NCBI GenBank assembly: GCA_963714405.1
Contig: CAVQOH010000006.1
Coordinates: 310,001 to 374,000 of the forward strand
From: JAZGGS01 sp963714405
GTDB taxonomy: Bacteria; Bacteroidota; Ignavibacteria; Ignavibacteriales; Ignavibacteriaceae
DNA length: 64,000 bases
Reading direction: 5' to 3'
Below are positions 33,474 to 44,169 of the stretch, piece after piece. Every line of letters starts with the position of its first letter. The first letter of the stretch is position 1. The notes under the pieces were generated by a model. It did not search any database and was not told the DNA's origin. It saw nothing but the letters and a program-made list of their open reading frames with translations. The position numbers were made by a program, and so were the translations under genes.

Positions 33474-35021
33474 ATGTCTTATAGTTCCTTATTTAGAAAA
33501 TCCACATATTCATTCCTCCTCGTATTTATATTGGTAAATACTACATTCAGCCAAAATGAAACAAAAAAAATAATCCATCCCTTAATGGGTGCCATAACAC
33601 TTTCTATTGAAACGGGGGCAACATTTAGTTATACAGATTATAAAAACACAAAAAGTGGGTTCATATGGCGCGGTTCTGCTGAATATTACCTTGCCACTTA
33701 TACAAACCATTTGGTAGCAATTAAATTATTTGGTGGAACTGGTAATTTGCGAGGAAATGATGTCGGAAAAGATCCAACGGATTTTAAAACAGACATTAGT
33801 TTTTTTGGTTCAGGAATTACTTATGGATATAGAATCGGGGATAACATATTCCCTACCATATTCGCAGGTCTTTCTTACTTAAATTTTGATCCACAAGATG
33901 ATAGAGGGAACGTATTAATAAATAATCTTAATGAAGTCTACGCAAAAAATGATGTTAACCTTAATGCTGAGATTGGATTAAAATACCTGATTACAAATGA
34001 GCTCACTTTTAATATTGGCTTTGGTGCAGGATTTAATTTTAATGACTGGCTTGATGACATAGAAAGAGGAGATAGAAATGATATTTTCTATACAATGATG
34101 GCAGGATTAACTTATAATCTAATTGCAAGGGCAGATGCTGATGGTGATGGAGTTGAAGATTCTGAGGATCTTTGTCTTGATACACCCGCTGGTGTTGAAG
34201 TTGATAATTTTGGCTGCCCAACAGATGAAGATAGAGATGGAGTTGCGGACTATCTTGATAGATGTCCAAATACGCCGGCCAGAGTTCGTGTTAATGCTAA
34301 TGGTTGCCCTCTCGATAGCGATAAAGATGGAATACCTGATTATCTTGATAGATGTCCAAATACGCCTCCCGGTGTAAGAATCAACCGCTACGGCTGTGCA
34401 CTGGATTCAGATGGGGATAGAATTCCTGATTACCTGGATAAGTGCCCTAAAACTCCGAGAGGAATACGAGTAGATAGTCTGGGTTGTCCAGTTGATATGG
34501 ATAAAGATAGGGTCCCTGATTTTCTTGATAAATGCCCCAACACTCCTGCAGGTATATTAGTTGATAATACGGGATGTCCACTTGATTCCGATAAAGATGG
34601 AGTTGCAGATTATCTTGATAAATGTCCAAATACACCCCTTGGCGTACCTGTAACCATAGATGGTTGTTCAGATGAATTCCAGGAGTATATTTTTTATGCA
34701 TCTACTACTTTTAATGCAGGTGAAGCAATTCTCTCTCCTGATGCTTATGATGAACTTGATAAAGTAATTGCAAGAATAAAACTCCGCCCAAATTCTGATT
34801 GGCGAATTGAAGGACATACAGATAATTATGGTGAACCTGAATATAATAAAGTACTTTCACTGCAAAGAGCACGAGCGGTATTTAATTACTTTATTTCAAA
34901 AGGATTAAACAAAGATAGGTTTGAAGTCGTTGGTCTTGGTGAAGATTTCCCGATTGCGGATAACTCAACTCCTGAAGGAAGAGTACAAAATAGAAGAGTT
35001 GTACTTATCAGAATAGACTAG
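33474..35021 (+). CDS. OmpA-family protein with thrombospondin type 3 repeats
   Basis: A 515-residue outer-membrane protein. A signal peptide (ending TTFSQ) and an eight-stranded-barrel-like domain (~30-215) are followed by about six calcium-binding thrombospondin type 3 repeats (~218-405) of the form DSDKDGIPDYLDRCPNTP. The C-terminal OmpA domain (~405-515) has the peptidoglycan-binding signature WRIEGHTDNYGEPEYN, LSLQRARAV and NRRVVL. It would link the outer membrane to peptidoglycan. It is the last gene of the plus-strand curli cluster, 113 bases after the TolB-like gene. Confidence 0.93.
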   Translation: MSYSSLFRKSTYSFLLVFILVNTTFSQNETKKIIHPLMGAITLSIETGATFSYTDYKNTKSGFIWRGSAEYYLATYTNHLVAIKLFGGTGNLRGNDVGKDPTDFKTDISFFGSGITYGYRIGDNIFPTIFAGLSYLNFDPQDDRGNVLINNLNEVYAKNDVNLNAEIGLKYLITNELTFNIGFGAGFNFNDWLDDIERGDRNDIFYTMMAGLTYNLIARADADGDGVEDSEDLCLDTPAGVEVDNFGCPTDEDRDGVADYLDRCPNTPARVRVNANGCPLDSDKDGIPDYLDRCPNTPPGVRINRYGCALDSDGDRIPDYLDKCPKTPRGIRVDSLGCPVDMDKDRVPDFLDKCPNTPAGILVDNTGCPLDSDKDGVADYLDKCPNTPLGVPVTIDGCSDEFQEYIFYASTTFNAGEAILSPDAYDELDKVIARIKLRPNSDWRIEGHTDNYGEPEYNKVLSLQRARAVFNYFISKGLNKDRFEVVGLGEDFPIADNSTPEGRVQNRRVVLIRID

Positions 35022-35062
35022 TCTAACCAGATTATCCTTTAATGATGTAATGTTTAATATTA

Positions 35063-35725
35063 TTAATGGAAATTCTTTTCCCCAGCTTTAATACTAAAAT
35101 CCAGATAATCTTCTTTCCTGGGTATCGGGCAGGAATACAAAGCACTATATGAACAATATGGATTGTATGCATAATTAAAATCGATATCATAAATAAAATC
35201 TTTATCTTCATTCATTTCAAAATCAAGATACCTCCCTACCCCGTATGTTTCATCGCCTGTAGTATTATCTGTAAACCATATGCTGTGATAAACAATTCCG
35301 TTTCGTCCAAAACCCTTGTAAACGTTCACCCTGAAATCTGTCCCTTCAAATTCAAGATTTACATATCCTTCCTTAATAACTGTCCTAACTTCACCTTTTG
35401 TACCTAATATTTGAACTGTATCCGGTGGATTATACCGGTGCAATTTTGATTTAAACACGTATAATGGATTTGGTTTATAATAATTTAAAGGAGAAAAACT
35501 TACAGATGTATCACGATTAAACGGGGAATGCGATTCAAATTTCATCATGCTGTCTTTTTCACTTCTGTGCGCAGCAAGTCTGCTAAAATAATTCTCATCC
35601 ACTGCTACTTTGTTTTCTTCAGGATTACAGGAAAGAAGAAGTGCAACAGATAGTGCAGCAAGTACGTTGAAACGCATTCGGCTCTTATCAACTTTTAGGG
35701 AAATTTCTTTCGAACTATTAATCAT
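35063..35725 (-). CDS. DUF1684 family lipoprotein
   Basis: A 220-residue protein in which FNVLAALSVALLLSCNPEEN forms a lipoprotein signal with Cys33 (numbered from ATG 35725). The ATG at 35677 gives a more usual signal length but has no ribosome binding site; AGAAAG precedes 35725, which overlaps mutS by eight bases. The DUF1684 signature is clear in the second half: GDETYGVGRYLDFEMN, IDFNYAYNPYCSYSALYSC and the final AGEK. The function is unknown. It is probably cotranscribed with mutS. Confidence 0.85.
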   Translation of the reverse strand: MINSSKEISLKVDKSRMRFNVLAALSVALLLSCNPEENKVAVDENYFSRLAAHRSEKDSMMKFESHSPFNRDTSVSFSPLNYYKPNPLYVFKSKLHRYNPPDTVQILGTKGEVRTVIKEGYVNLEFEGTDFRVNVYKGFGRNGIVYHSIWFTDNTTGDETYGVGRYLDFEMNEDKDFIYDIDFNYAYNPYCSYSALYSCPIPRKEDYLDFSIKAGEKNFH

Positions 35726-38333
35726 TTTTAACTTTCTTTTTTAATTCGCTAAGTTTATTTAATGCTTCCAGAGGTGTAAGTTTTTCAATTTCCAGATCAC
35801 CAATTTCACCACGGAGTTTATCATCTTTAATTTCAAACAGATCTATCTGGTTTTCATTTTTTTCTTTTAACTGCTTCAATTTTTCTTTTCTTTCCTCACT
35901 TGGTGTGAGTTCCTTGCTTTCAAGATTTTGCAGAACTTCTTTTGCTCTGTTTGTAACATACAGCGGCATTCCCGCCATTTGTGCAACCTGTATTCCGTAG
36001 CTATGATCTGCTCTGCCAGGGCTGACTTTGTGTAGAAAGATCACTTTATCTTCATACTCTCTGACTTCAACTTTGTAGTTTTTTATTCTTGGAAATAATT
36101 CGGTCATTTCATTGAGTTCGTGATAATGAGTAGCAAAAAGTGTTTTTGCTGAAACTTCCGGGTTCTCATGAATATATTCTGTAATTGCCCAGGCAATTGA
36201 AATTCCATCAAAAGTGCTAGTTCCTCTACCAATTTCATCCAGCAAAATTAAACTGCTGCAGGAGGCATTATTTAAAATGTTCGCAGCTTCCTGCATCTCA
36301 ACAAGAAAAGTACTTTCGCCGCGTGCAATGTTATCACTAGCTCCAACCCGCGTAAAAATTCTATCAACAACTCCTATTTCTGCGCTATCCGCAGACACAA
36401 ACGAACCTATTTGCGCCATCAACACTATTAAACCAACCTGACGAATGTAAACTGATTTTCCAGCCATATTCGGACCAGTGATAATTGCAATTTGATCAGT
36501 TGTGTTTTCTAAAAAACAATCATTAGGATTAAATTTTTCACCAGGAGGAAGAATTCGCTCAACTACAGGATGCCTTCCTTTTATTATTTTAAGGATTTGC
36601 CCATCAACAAATTCCGGTTTGACATATTTATAATTTTCTGCACATTCTGCAAATGAAACGAGACAATCCAAAACTGCAATTAACCGTGCATTATTCTGTA
36701 TTTGTAAAGTATAAGAAGCCGCAAATAACTTTATTTCATTAAATAATTGTGATTCAAGTTCGTAAATCTTTTCTTCTGCATTTAAGATTTTATCCTCATA
36801 TTCTTTTAATTCAGGAGTTATGTATCTTTCTGAATTAACCAGGGTTTGTTTTCTTATATAAGTTTCGGGCACTTTGTTTTTATGAGTATTACTTATATCA
36901 ATGTAGTATCCAAAAACTTTATTAAAACCAACTTTAAGTGAAGAAATTGAAGTTCGTTCCCTTTCAGTTTTTTGAAGTTTAGCAATCCAGTCTTTACCAT
37001 TTATCGAAATATCTCTAAGTTCATCAAGCTCCAAGCTAAATCCATTTCGAATAATTCCACCTTGCAAAATTGCCGCAGAAGGGGAATCTATAATTGAACT
37101 CTGAATTTTATCAACAAGAGCTTCTAATGGATTTAAATCATCTTTAATTTTCTTCAGAATACCGGAATTGAATTTTGTTACAAATTCTTTTAGTGACGGA
37201 AGTTTTTTTAATGATGATTTAAGTGCCACAACTTCACGCGGATTTGCTCTACCAGTACATATCTTCGAGATCAACCGTTCTAAATCTCCAATTTCATTCA
37301 GTTCATTAATAATTTTTTTACGAGTCTGTTTCTCTTTTAAAAGTTCTTCAACTCCATCCAGCCGGTTTTCTATTAATTCAATATTTCTTAGCGGAGCAGA
37401 AATCCATTTTTTTAATAATCTTCCACCCATTGCTGTAGAGGTTTTATCAAGAATAGAAATCAGTGTTCCATCACTTCCACCTTCCTGAATCGTTGTTGCA
37501 ATTTCCAAATTTCTTTTTGTTGAAGAATCAAGCAACATATACTCTGAAGGGTTATGTAATGAAATCCTGTTTAGATGAGTAAGATTAACTTTTTGTGTTT
37601 CCTGTAAATAGTTTAAAACAATTCCTGCTGAAATAATTCCACTGAATAATTTATCGATACCAAATCCTTTAAGATTAACGGTTTTAAACTGCATCAACAA
37701 AAGTTCTTTAGCGTATTCATAGTTGAAAATCCAATCATCTATTTTTGTAATGCGAACAGATGGAATAGCTTCATTTATTATTGGTGAAAGTAGTTCCTTA
37801 TCTTTTTTCCTTATAAGAATTTCAGCAGGAGATATTGATTCAAGCTGTTGATAAATTTCATCTTCAGGAATTTCAAAAGTATAAAATTCGCCTGTAGAAA
37901 TATCTGCAAATGAAATTCCTGCGATTTCATCCTTAATAAAAACAGCAAGCAGGTAATTATTTTTTTTATGATCAAGAAGTTTATCCGAAAGCGCAACTCC
38001 CGGTGTAACTACTTCAACAACTTCACGTTTTACAATTCCCTTAGCAAATTTTGGATTTTCTATTTGTTCACAAACCGCAACCCTGTAACCTGCCCTTACA
38101 AGTTTTGGTAAATAATTATCAATCGCATGATGCGGAAATCCTGCAAGCGGAACATCTTCTGCAGCACCGTTGGCTCGTTTTGTAAGTGTTATACCAAGTA
38201 CTTTCGAGGCTAATCTAGCATCCTCTTCAAAAGTTTCAAAGAAATCCCCCACCCTGAATAATAGAATAGTATCAGGATTTGCTTCCTTAATCTTATGATA
38301 CTGTGTCATCAAAGGAGTCTGCTGCATATTCAC
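35718..38333 (-). CDS. mutS: DNA mismatch repair protein MutS
   Basis: MutS recognises base mismatches and small loops. The 871-residue protein is complete: the mismatch-binding N-terminus with the Phe-x-Glu motif (FFETFEEDARLASKVLGITL), the connector and clamp domains, and the ATPase with Walker A GPNMAGKS, GASDNIARGESTFLVEM and LLDEIGRGTSTFDGISIAWA, ending in ATHYHELNEM. Its reading frame is unbroken over 2.6 kb, in contrast to the damaged genes after 51.5 kb. Confidence 0.98.
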   Translation of the reverse strand: MNMQQTPLMTQYHKIKEANPDTILLFRVGDFFETFEEDARLASKVLGITLTKRANGAAEDVPLAGFPHHAIDNYLPKLVRAGYRVAVCEQIENPKFAKGIVKREVVEVVTPGVALSDKLLDHKKNNYLLAVFIKDEIAGISFADISTGEFYTFEIPEDEIYQQLESISPAEILIRKKDKELLSPIINEAIPSVRITKIDDWIFNYEYAKELLLMQFKTVNLKGFGIDKLFSGIISAGIVLNYLQETQKVNLTHLNRISLHNPSEYMLLDSSTKRNLEIATTIQEGGSDGTLISILDKTSTAMGGRLLKKWISAPLRNIELIENRLDGVEELLKEKQTRKKIINELNEIGDLERLISKICTGRANPREVVALKSSLKKLPSLKEFVTKFNSGILKKIKDDLNPLEALVDKIQSSIIDSPSAAILQGGIIRNGFSLELDELRDISINGKDWIAKLQKTERERTSISSLKVGFNKVFGYYIDISNTHKNKVPETYIRKQTLVNSERYITPELKEYEDKILNAEEKIYELESQLFNEIKLFAASYTLQIQNNARLIAVLDCLVSFAECAENYKYVKPEFVDGQILKIIKGRHPVVERILPPGEKFNPNDCFLENTTDQIAIITGPNMAGKSVYIRQVGLIVLMAQIGSFVSADSAEIGVVDRIFTRVGASDNIARGESTFLVEMQEAANILNNASCSSLILLDEIGRGTSTFDGISIAWAITEYIHENPEVSAKTLFATHYHELNEMTELFPRIKNYKVEVREYEDKVIFLHKVSPGRADHSYGIQVAQMAGMPLYVTNRAKEVLQNLESKELTPSEERKEKLKQLKEKNENQIDLFEIKDDKLRGEIGDLEIEKLTPLEALNKLSELKKKVKND

Positions 38334-38458
38334 TTTCTAATTGAATGCTTAAAATACCGCTTAGATTGAATATATTCAATTTACCATTTTATTATATTGT
38401 AGTTAAAATTGCACCGATTTTTTACAAATGCTTTACAATAAATTACATATCCAGCAAT

Positions 38459-41400
38459 ATGATAAAATTTGATTTTCATGTTTCTAAAGTTGTACGGAGC
38501 AAGTATAATTTAGAAAAGTCTCTGTTTTCTTTAACCGGAAACCTGCTAATAGCTGATTTTAAACAAGCGAGGCAGCTTTCTGATAACATAAATCAAATAA
38601 GAAAATCAGAAAGTTTATTTGATAAACTTGCTACACCTGGTGAGATTTATGCACTGGGTATTTTGCACGAAGTGTTTCACTATGTAATCAGAAAATATGA
38701 AGAAGAAGATAATCCAAATGTATTTTTTAGAGCAAATAAATATTTAAAAAAGGAAATTGGAGCAGAAGATCTGGAAAAAACTTTATATTCATTTGTAGAA
38801 GAATTTCCACCGCTTAAAGTATTCAATAAAAATTTAACCGCAAAAAAATACCTTTCCGGCTCAACAAAGAAAAAACCAAATACTGAAATTATACTGGAAG
38901 AATTAATCTTGTTGCACCTCGAAAACCGCAATCCGGCAGCAACAAAGTATAACGAGTTTTTTTCGGATGAACAGCTTACCAAAAATACTAAGTACGGGGA
39001 GCTAATAGAAAAAACAGAATTCTTTTTTGATAAAGAGAAACCAACCGGTATTGGTGGCATGCATCTTTTTACACTACTTAAAATTCCGGTTATTACCAAT
39101 CCGCACTCACTTGAGAAACAGCTTGATTATATTAGAAATGAATGGAAACATTACATCGGGGATGAAATTCTGGCTAAACTTCTTAAAGCCGCTGATCTTA
39201 TTAAGGAAGAATATAAATTATTTACACAACACGGTGGCGGAGAGAAAACTACGCCGCCTGTTCCCGTTTATCCTTCAGCTTATCATTCAAAATCAGCAAA
39301 AGAAGTTAATGTATTTGATGAAGGTGATTTAAACATCGTAGAATTTGAAAGATTTACAGATGATTTACACTGGATGCCGGAAGTTATAATGATTGCAAAA
39401 AATATTTTTGTTTGGATGCATCAATTAAGTGTTAAATATAACCGTGAAATAAAAACTCTTAATCAAATTCCTGATGAAGAACTAGATTTACTGGCGCAGT
39501 GGAATATAACTGCGCTTTGGCTGATTGGGATTTGGGAAAGAAGTAGTGCATCAAAAAAAATAAAACGATTAACCGGCAATCCACAAGCAGCGGCTTCTGC
39601 ATATTCGTTATATGATTATATAATTGCTGAAGAAATAGGTGGAGAAAGCGCTTTTCAAAATCTGAAAGACCGTGCATGGCAACGAGGAATAAGACTAGCA
39701 AGTGATATGGTTCCTAATCATACAGGGATTTACTCAAAATGGGTTGTTGAAAAACCAGATTACTTTATTCAATCCAATGAATCACCTTATCCATCTTATC
39801 GATTTACAGGAGAAAATCTTTCAGATGATAACAGGGTTGAAGTAAGGATTGAAGATAATTATTATAATAGATCAGATGCTGCTGTAGTTTTTGAAAGAAA
39901 AGATTCTTACACTGGAGATAAGCGGTACATATATCACGGTAATGATGGAACCCATATGCCATGGAATGACACTGCTCAGCTAAATTTATTAAATGCGGAA
40001 GTAAGGGAATCGATTATTCAAACAATTTTACATGTCGCACGTAAAACCCCCATTATTAGGTTTGATGCTGCAATGACTCTTGCAAAAAAACATTTCCAAA
40101 GATTATGGTTTCCAAAACCAGGTGAAGGCGGTGCAATTCCTTCCCGGTCAGATTTTTCAATGACAAGCTCTCAATTTAATGAGCTAATTCCGAATGAATT
40201 CTGGCGAGAAGTTGTTGATAGAATAAGTGCAGAGTTACCGGGTACTTTATTACTCGCTGAAGCATTCTGGCTAATGGAAGGTTACTTCGTTCGCACACTT
40301 GGAATGCATAGAGTTTACAACAGTGCTTTTATGCATATGATGATGAAAGAGGAGAATGAGAAGTATAAGGAATTATTAAAAAATACGCTCGAATTTAATC
40401 CGGAAATATTAAAGCGTTATGTAAATTTTATGAGCAACCCTGATGAAGAAACAGCCGTTAACCAGTTTGGGAAAGGTGATAAATACTTTGGTGTGGCTGT
40501 TATGATGATTACCTTACCCGGTTTGCCAATGTTCAGTCATGGGCAAATTGAGGGGTTTTCAGAAAAATATGGAATGGAATATAAGCAAGCATATTATGAT
40601 GAAACCCCTGATGAACATCTTATCTGGAGACATAAAAAGGAACTTTTTCCACTACTTAAAATGAGATACTTATTTAGCCATGCTGAGAACTTTGAGCTTT
40701 ACGATTTTATTACAGAAAACAATGAAGTAAATCATAATGTTTTTGCATTTAGCAATAAACTGGATAATGAAATTGCACTGGTTTTATATAATAACTCTTA
40801 TACTCAATCAAGCGGAAAAATAAAATATTCTGCACATAAAGTGAAAAACGAAAACCAGCGCGGGTTAATGAATCCACGTAAGATTTCAATAGTACTCGGG
40901 TTTAAACCCCTCACGGGTTATTTTTATATTTACACCGATCACAGAACACAGCTTCAATACCTTTTATCCGGTAAAGATCTGTCTGATAATGGATTCAGTA
41001 TTCATCTTTTTGGTTACCAGTACAGGGTGTGCTATAATTTTGTGGAGATTTATGATGCGTCTGGACGCTATGAGCATTTGTATCATTATCTTAACGGTAA
41101 GGGAATTTCTTCAGTTGAAGAAGCGATAAAAGAGATGGATCTTATTCCCCTTCACAGCTCGATTCAGGTTCTTTTTTCATTAGAAAACCTTGAAAAGTTA
41201 CGCGAGTTTATTCTTGCCGAAACAAAAATTAAAAAGAAACAAGAAATAATTACGGAGATTCCTTCCTCCATTGCTAAGGCGTATGACAATTTGCTCTCAC
41301 AGTTTAACAAAGCTTTAGATAGTGAGATTATCATTGAAAAAAAATCTGCAAACATTACCCCTGCTTTGAATAATATTAAAAACTTTTATCAATTCTGGCA

Positions 41401-42088
41401 AAGGTTAAATGAAAGGAAGTATGTTACTAAATGGATGAAAGAACTGGATTTACTTTTACCGGTAAACTCTAAAGTATTATTTGGTGCGGATTTGTTATTA
41501 CTCCTGCTTCACACCGTATTTTATAACTTAGTTCCAAATAAAAACTTAAATAAAAAGCATATTGAAGATATTTTCAGCAATATGATGCTGATGAAAGTAT
41601 ATAATAACTTATTTGGCAATTTAAATAACGATAATGATTATCATCAAAAAAGTGAATCTGCAATAAGCTTACTTATATTTAATCAACTGATGGATAAAAA
41701 ATACAAAACAAGGAGAAAATCAAAAACAAATAAAACCATTTTAACCAAGTTACCTCTTTCCGTCTTGCTTGATAATAAAATTGTTCATAAATTTTTACAC
41801 GTTAATGAATTTGAGGGGATAACATATTTTAATAAAGAACGATTTCAGTTATTACTAAGCTGGGTTTTGTTAATTTCGTTGATAAAAATTTACACCTCAC
41901 TTGAAGAACCCTTCTTAAATGAGATGACTAGTAAGAAAAAATCAACAGGTAAAAAACTTTTGCGAAAAGATTTGGAAAGTGAATTTTTAAAAACCGCTAA
42001 AGAATTTTTTGAATCAATTTCAACACTTTTGCAAAAGGCCGAAGATTTTTCTTTTGACCTTACAAGGTTGAAAAAAGAGTTAAAATAA
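38459..42088 (+). CDS. Very large GH13 (alpha-amylase family) protein with long N- and C-terminal extensions
   Basis: Started at the ATG at 38459 (MIKFDFHVSK) it has 1209 residues; the frame is open from 38345, but those 38 residues are hydrophobic and non-conserved in look and lie in the mutS intergenic space. The first ~310 residues are a helical region without a recognised fold. The GH13 barrel follows, with SDMVPNHTG (~415), the nucleophile in IIRFDAAMTL (~535), the acid/base Glu in LLLAEAFW (~601) and the region-IV Asp in SNPDEETA. There the usual NHD reads NPD. The last ~330 residues after the barrel are helical and unassigned. No signal peptide with this start, so a cytoplasmic alpha-glucan enzyme is likely; the substrate is unknown. 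Confidence 0.82.
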   Translation: MIKFDFHVSKVVRSKYNLEKSLFSLTGNLLIADFKQARQLSDNINQIRKSESLFDKLATPGEIYALGILHEVFHYVIRKYEEEDNPNVFFRANKYLKKEIGAEDLEKTLYSFVEEFPPLKVFNKNLTAKKYLSGSTKKKPNTEIILEELILLHLENRNPAATKYNEFFSDEQLTKNTKYGELIEKTEFFFDKEKPTGIGGMHLFTLLKIPVITNPHSLEKQLDYIRNEWKHYIGDEILAKLLKAADLIKEEYKLFTQHGGGEKTTPPVPVYPSAYHSKSAKEVNVFDEGDLNIVEFERFTDDLHWMPEVIMIAKNIFVWMHQLSVKYNREIKTLNQIPDEELDLLAQWNITALWLIGIWERSSASKKIKRLTGNPQAAASAYSLYDYIIAEEIGGESAFQNLKDRAWQRGIRLASDMVPNHTGIYSKWVVEKPDYFIQSNESPYPSYRFTGENLSDDNRVEVRIEDNYYNRSDAAVVFERKDSYTGDKRYIYHGNDGTHMPWNDTAQLNLLNAEVRESIIQTILHVARKTPIIRFDAAMTLAKKHFQRLWFPKPGEGGAIPSRSDFSMTSSQFNELIPNEFWREVVDRISAELPGTLLLAEAFWLMEGYFVRTLGMHRVYNSAFMHMMMKEENEKYKELLKNTLEFNPEILKRYVNFMSNPDEETAVNQFGKGDKYFGVAVMMITLPGLPMFSHGQIEGFSEKYGMEYKQAYYDETPDEHLIWRHKKELFPLLKMRYLFSHAENFELYDFITENNEVNHNVFAFSNKLDNEIALVLYNNSYTQSSGKIKYSAHKVKNENQRGLMNPRKISIVLGFKPLTGYFYIYTDHRTQLQYLLSGKDLSDNGFSIHLFGYQYRVCYNFVEIYDASGRYEHLYHYLNGKGISSVEEAIKEMDLIPLHSSIQVLFSLENLEKLREFILAETKIKKKQEIITEIPSSIAKAYDNLLSQFNKALDSEIIIEKKSANITPALNNIKNFYQFWQRLNERKYVTKWMKELDLLLPVNSKVLFGADLLLLLLHTVFYNLVPNKNLNKKHIEDIFSNMMLMKVYNNLFGNLNNDNDYHQKSESAISLLIFNQLMDKKYKTRRKSKTNKTILTKLPLSVLLDNKIVHKFLHVNEFEGITYFNKERFQLLLSWVLLISLIKIYTSLEEPFLNEMTSKKKSTGKKLLRKDLESEFLKTAKEFFESISTLLQKAEDFSFDLTRLKKELK

Positions 42089-42127
42089 AAATACACTAAC
42101 ACACATAAAAGACAGAAGGCAATTTGG

Positions 42128-44146
42128 ATGAATAGACAATATTTCATTACTGCATTCCTGGTATTATTTTTTTCAGTTTCAACATTTGCACAATTCACTT
42201 TGGAAGAAGCATTCCCAAATTTATCTTTTAGCAGTGCGCTGTATTTAACTCATCCAGGTGATGGCAGCAACAGGTTGTTTGTTTTGGAAAGATCAGGAAG
42301 AGTAAAAGTTTTTGATAATTCACCATCTGTATCTTCAGTAAAAACTTATCTTGATATAACCGATAGAGTTGCATCAGGAGGAGAAATGGGATTACTAGGA
42401 CTTGCTTTCCATCCTGATTATGAATCAACTGGATACTTTTACGTTAACTATACAGCAAACAACCCTCGCAGAACAATTATCTCACGGTTCCAGGTAACTT
42501 CGAATCCTGATTCAGCAGATAAGAATTCTGAATATGAACTTTTTAATTTTCTTCAGCCATATGGAAACCATAACGGCGGTTGGATAGGATTTAGGGAAAC
42601 CGATGGATATTTATATATTGGAACTGGCGATGGAGGTTCAGGGGGTGACCCTGAAAATAACGGGCAAAAACTAACAACCATGCTCGGTAAAATTTTAAGA
42701 ATTGATGTTAATAACCAGGATCCCGGATTAAATTATGCAATCCCACCAGATAATCCTTTTGTTGATAGCACGGGTAATATTGTTAAGGAAATATATGCAT
42801 GGGGATTAAGAAATCCATGGCGGTGTTCCTTTGATCCAGCAAATGATTTTTTCTGGGTTGCAGATGTTGGACAGAACGCCTGGGAAGAAATTGATATTGT
42901 TAATAAAGGGAAAAACTACGGCTGGCGTTGTTATGAAGGCACTCATGCATATAATTTGGCAGGTTGTAATTACCCTGAATACATTAACCCAATCTGGGAA
43001 TATGATCATCCTACTGGATTTTCTATTACCGGCGGATATGTTTACCGGGGACAAAATGTTCCGGAATTAAACGGTAAATATATTTATGGAGATTATGTTA
43101 CAAGATTGATCTGGGCAATTACCTATGATGGTATTAATCCTCCAGTAAATGAATTACTCTTAACAGCAGTAGGTGACATAACATCATTTGGAATAGATAA
43201 AAATAATGAGTTATACATAACATCATTCAATGGTAAAATATATAAGTTTACTCCAACTGGCTCTCTGAATTCTCCATCAAATTTGAATGCAGAAGCATCA
43301 ATAACTCTTGGTATACCACCGATTATTATTGCTGATCTAACATGGACTGATAATTCAAACGATGAAAATGGTTTTGTGATTGAAAGAAAAACAGGCAGCG
43401 GGGTTTTTCAGATAATTGATTCGGTTTCTGCAAATCAAGAATTATATACTGATTGGAATCTTGCTGATTCTGTAGAATATAGTTACAGAATAGCTGCATT
43501 TAACAGTAACAGTTATTCCGGTTACAGCAACGAAACTACAATTCTCACTCCTATAAGGATTGCTGCCCCAACGAATCTCGTGGCAACTGCAAACAGCACA
43601 ACTCAGGTAAGTCTTACCTGGCAGGATAATGATTTGCAGGAAGAAGGATATAAGATTGAAAGAAAAACACGTATTAATGGTTCATACTCAATAATTGATT
43701 CTGTGAGCGCAAATGTTGAAAGCTTTACTGATAATAGTGTAGTTCCCAACAATGTTTACTACTACCGTGTATACGCGTATATTTCATACGTCAATTCTTT
43801 TTACAGTAATGAAGATTCGGCAAGCACATCATCACCCAGTAATATTAATAATGATATTCTTCCGGAAGAATATCACATTTCACAGAATTATCCCAATCCT
43901 TTTAATCCTAGTACTGTAATAAAATTCAGTTTACCTGAAGAAAGTATTTTGCAGGTTACTGTTTATAATTCGCTTGGTAAAGAAATTACAATATTAGTTG
44001 ATGATACGCTGCAAGCAGGTTTTTATGAGGAAATCTGGAATGCAGCTAACATCTCATCCGGAGTTTACTTTATTAAACTTAATGCAGAATCAACTACATC
44101 AGAAAAACAATTTACAGATGTCGTAAAAGCTTTACTATTAAAATAA
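42128..44146 (+). CDS. Secreted PQQ-type sugar dehydrogenase-like propeller with FnIII domains and T9SS sorting domain
   Basis: A 672-residue exported protein. After the signal peptide (ending TFAQ) residues ~25-375 form a YliI/HIPL-type six-bladed propeller: LFVLERSGRVKVF, GEMGLLGLAFHPDY, GTGDGGSGGDPENNGQ, LGKILRID, AWGLRNPWRCSF, and WVADVGQNAWEEI. Two FnIII-like repeats follow (~385-475 and ~480-565), then a sorting domain with QNYPNPFNPSTVI. The family oxidises sugars with PQQ in some members; cofactor binding cannot be verified here. A terminator lies 23 bases after the stop. Confidence 0.9.
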   Translation: MNRQYFITAFLVLFFSVSTFAQFTLEEAFPNLSFSSALYLTHPGDGSNRLFVLERSGRVKVFDNSPSVSSVKTYLDITDRVASGGEMGLLGLAFHPDYESTGYFYVNYTANNPRRTIISRFQVTSNPDSADKNSEYELFNFLQPYGNHNGGWIGFRETDGYLYIGTGDGGSGGDPENNGQKLTTMLGKILRIDVNNQDPGLNYAIPPDNPFVDSTGNIVKEIYAWGLRNPWRCSFDPANDFFWVADVGQNAWEEIDIVNKGKNYGWRCYEGTHAYNLAGCNYPEYINPIWEYDHPTGFSITGGYVYRGQNVPELNGKYIYGDYVTRLIWAITYDGINPPVNELLLTAVGDITSFGIDKNNELYITSFNGKIYKFTPTGSLNSPSNLNAEASITLGIPPIIIADLTWTDNSNDENGFVIERKTGSGVFQIIDSVSANQELYTDWNLADSVEYSYRIAAFNSNSYSGYSNETTILTPIRIAAPTNLVATANSTTQVSLTWQDNDLQEEGYKIERKTRINGSYSIIDSVSANVESFTDNSVVPNNVYYYRVYAYISYVNSFYSNEDSASTSSPSNINNDILPEEYHISQNYPNPFNPSTVIKFSLPEESILQVTVYNSLGKEITILVDDTLQAGFYEEIWNAANISSGVYFIKLNAESTTSEKQFTDVVKALLLK

Positions 44147-44169
44147 TTGAACTTAATAAAATCATTCTG

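Noticed and set aside
38345..38458. N-terminal 38 residues of the open frame before the GH13 protein
   Set aside because: They fall in the promoter space between divergent mutS and GH13 genes and do not form a convincing signal peptide; the ATG at 38459 is preferred.
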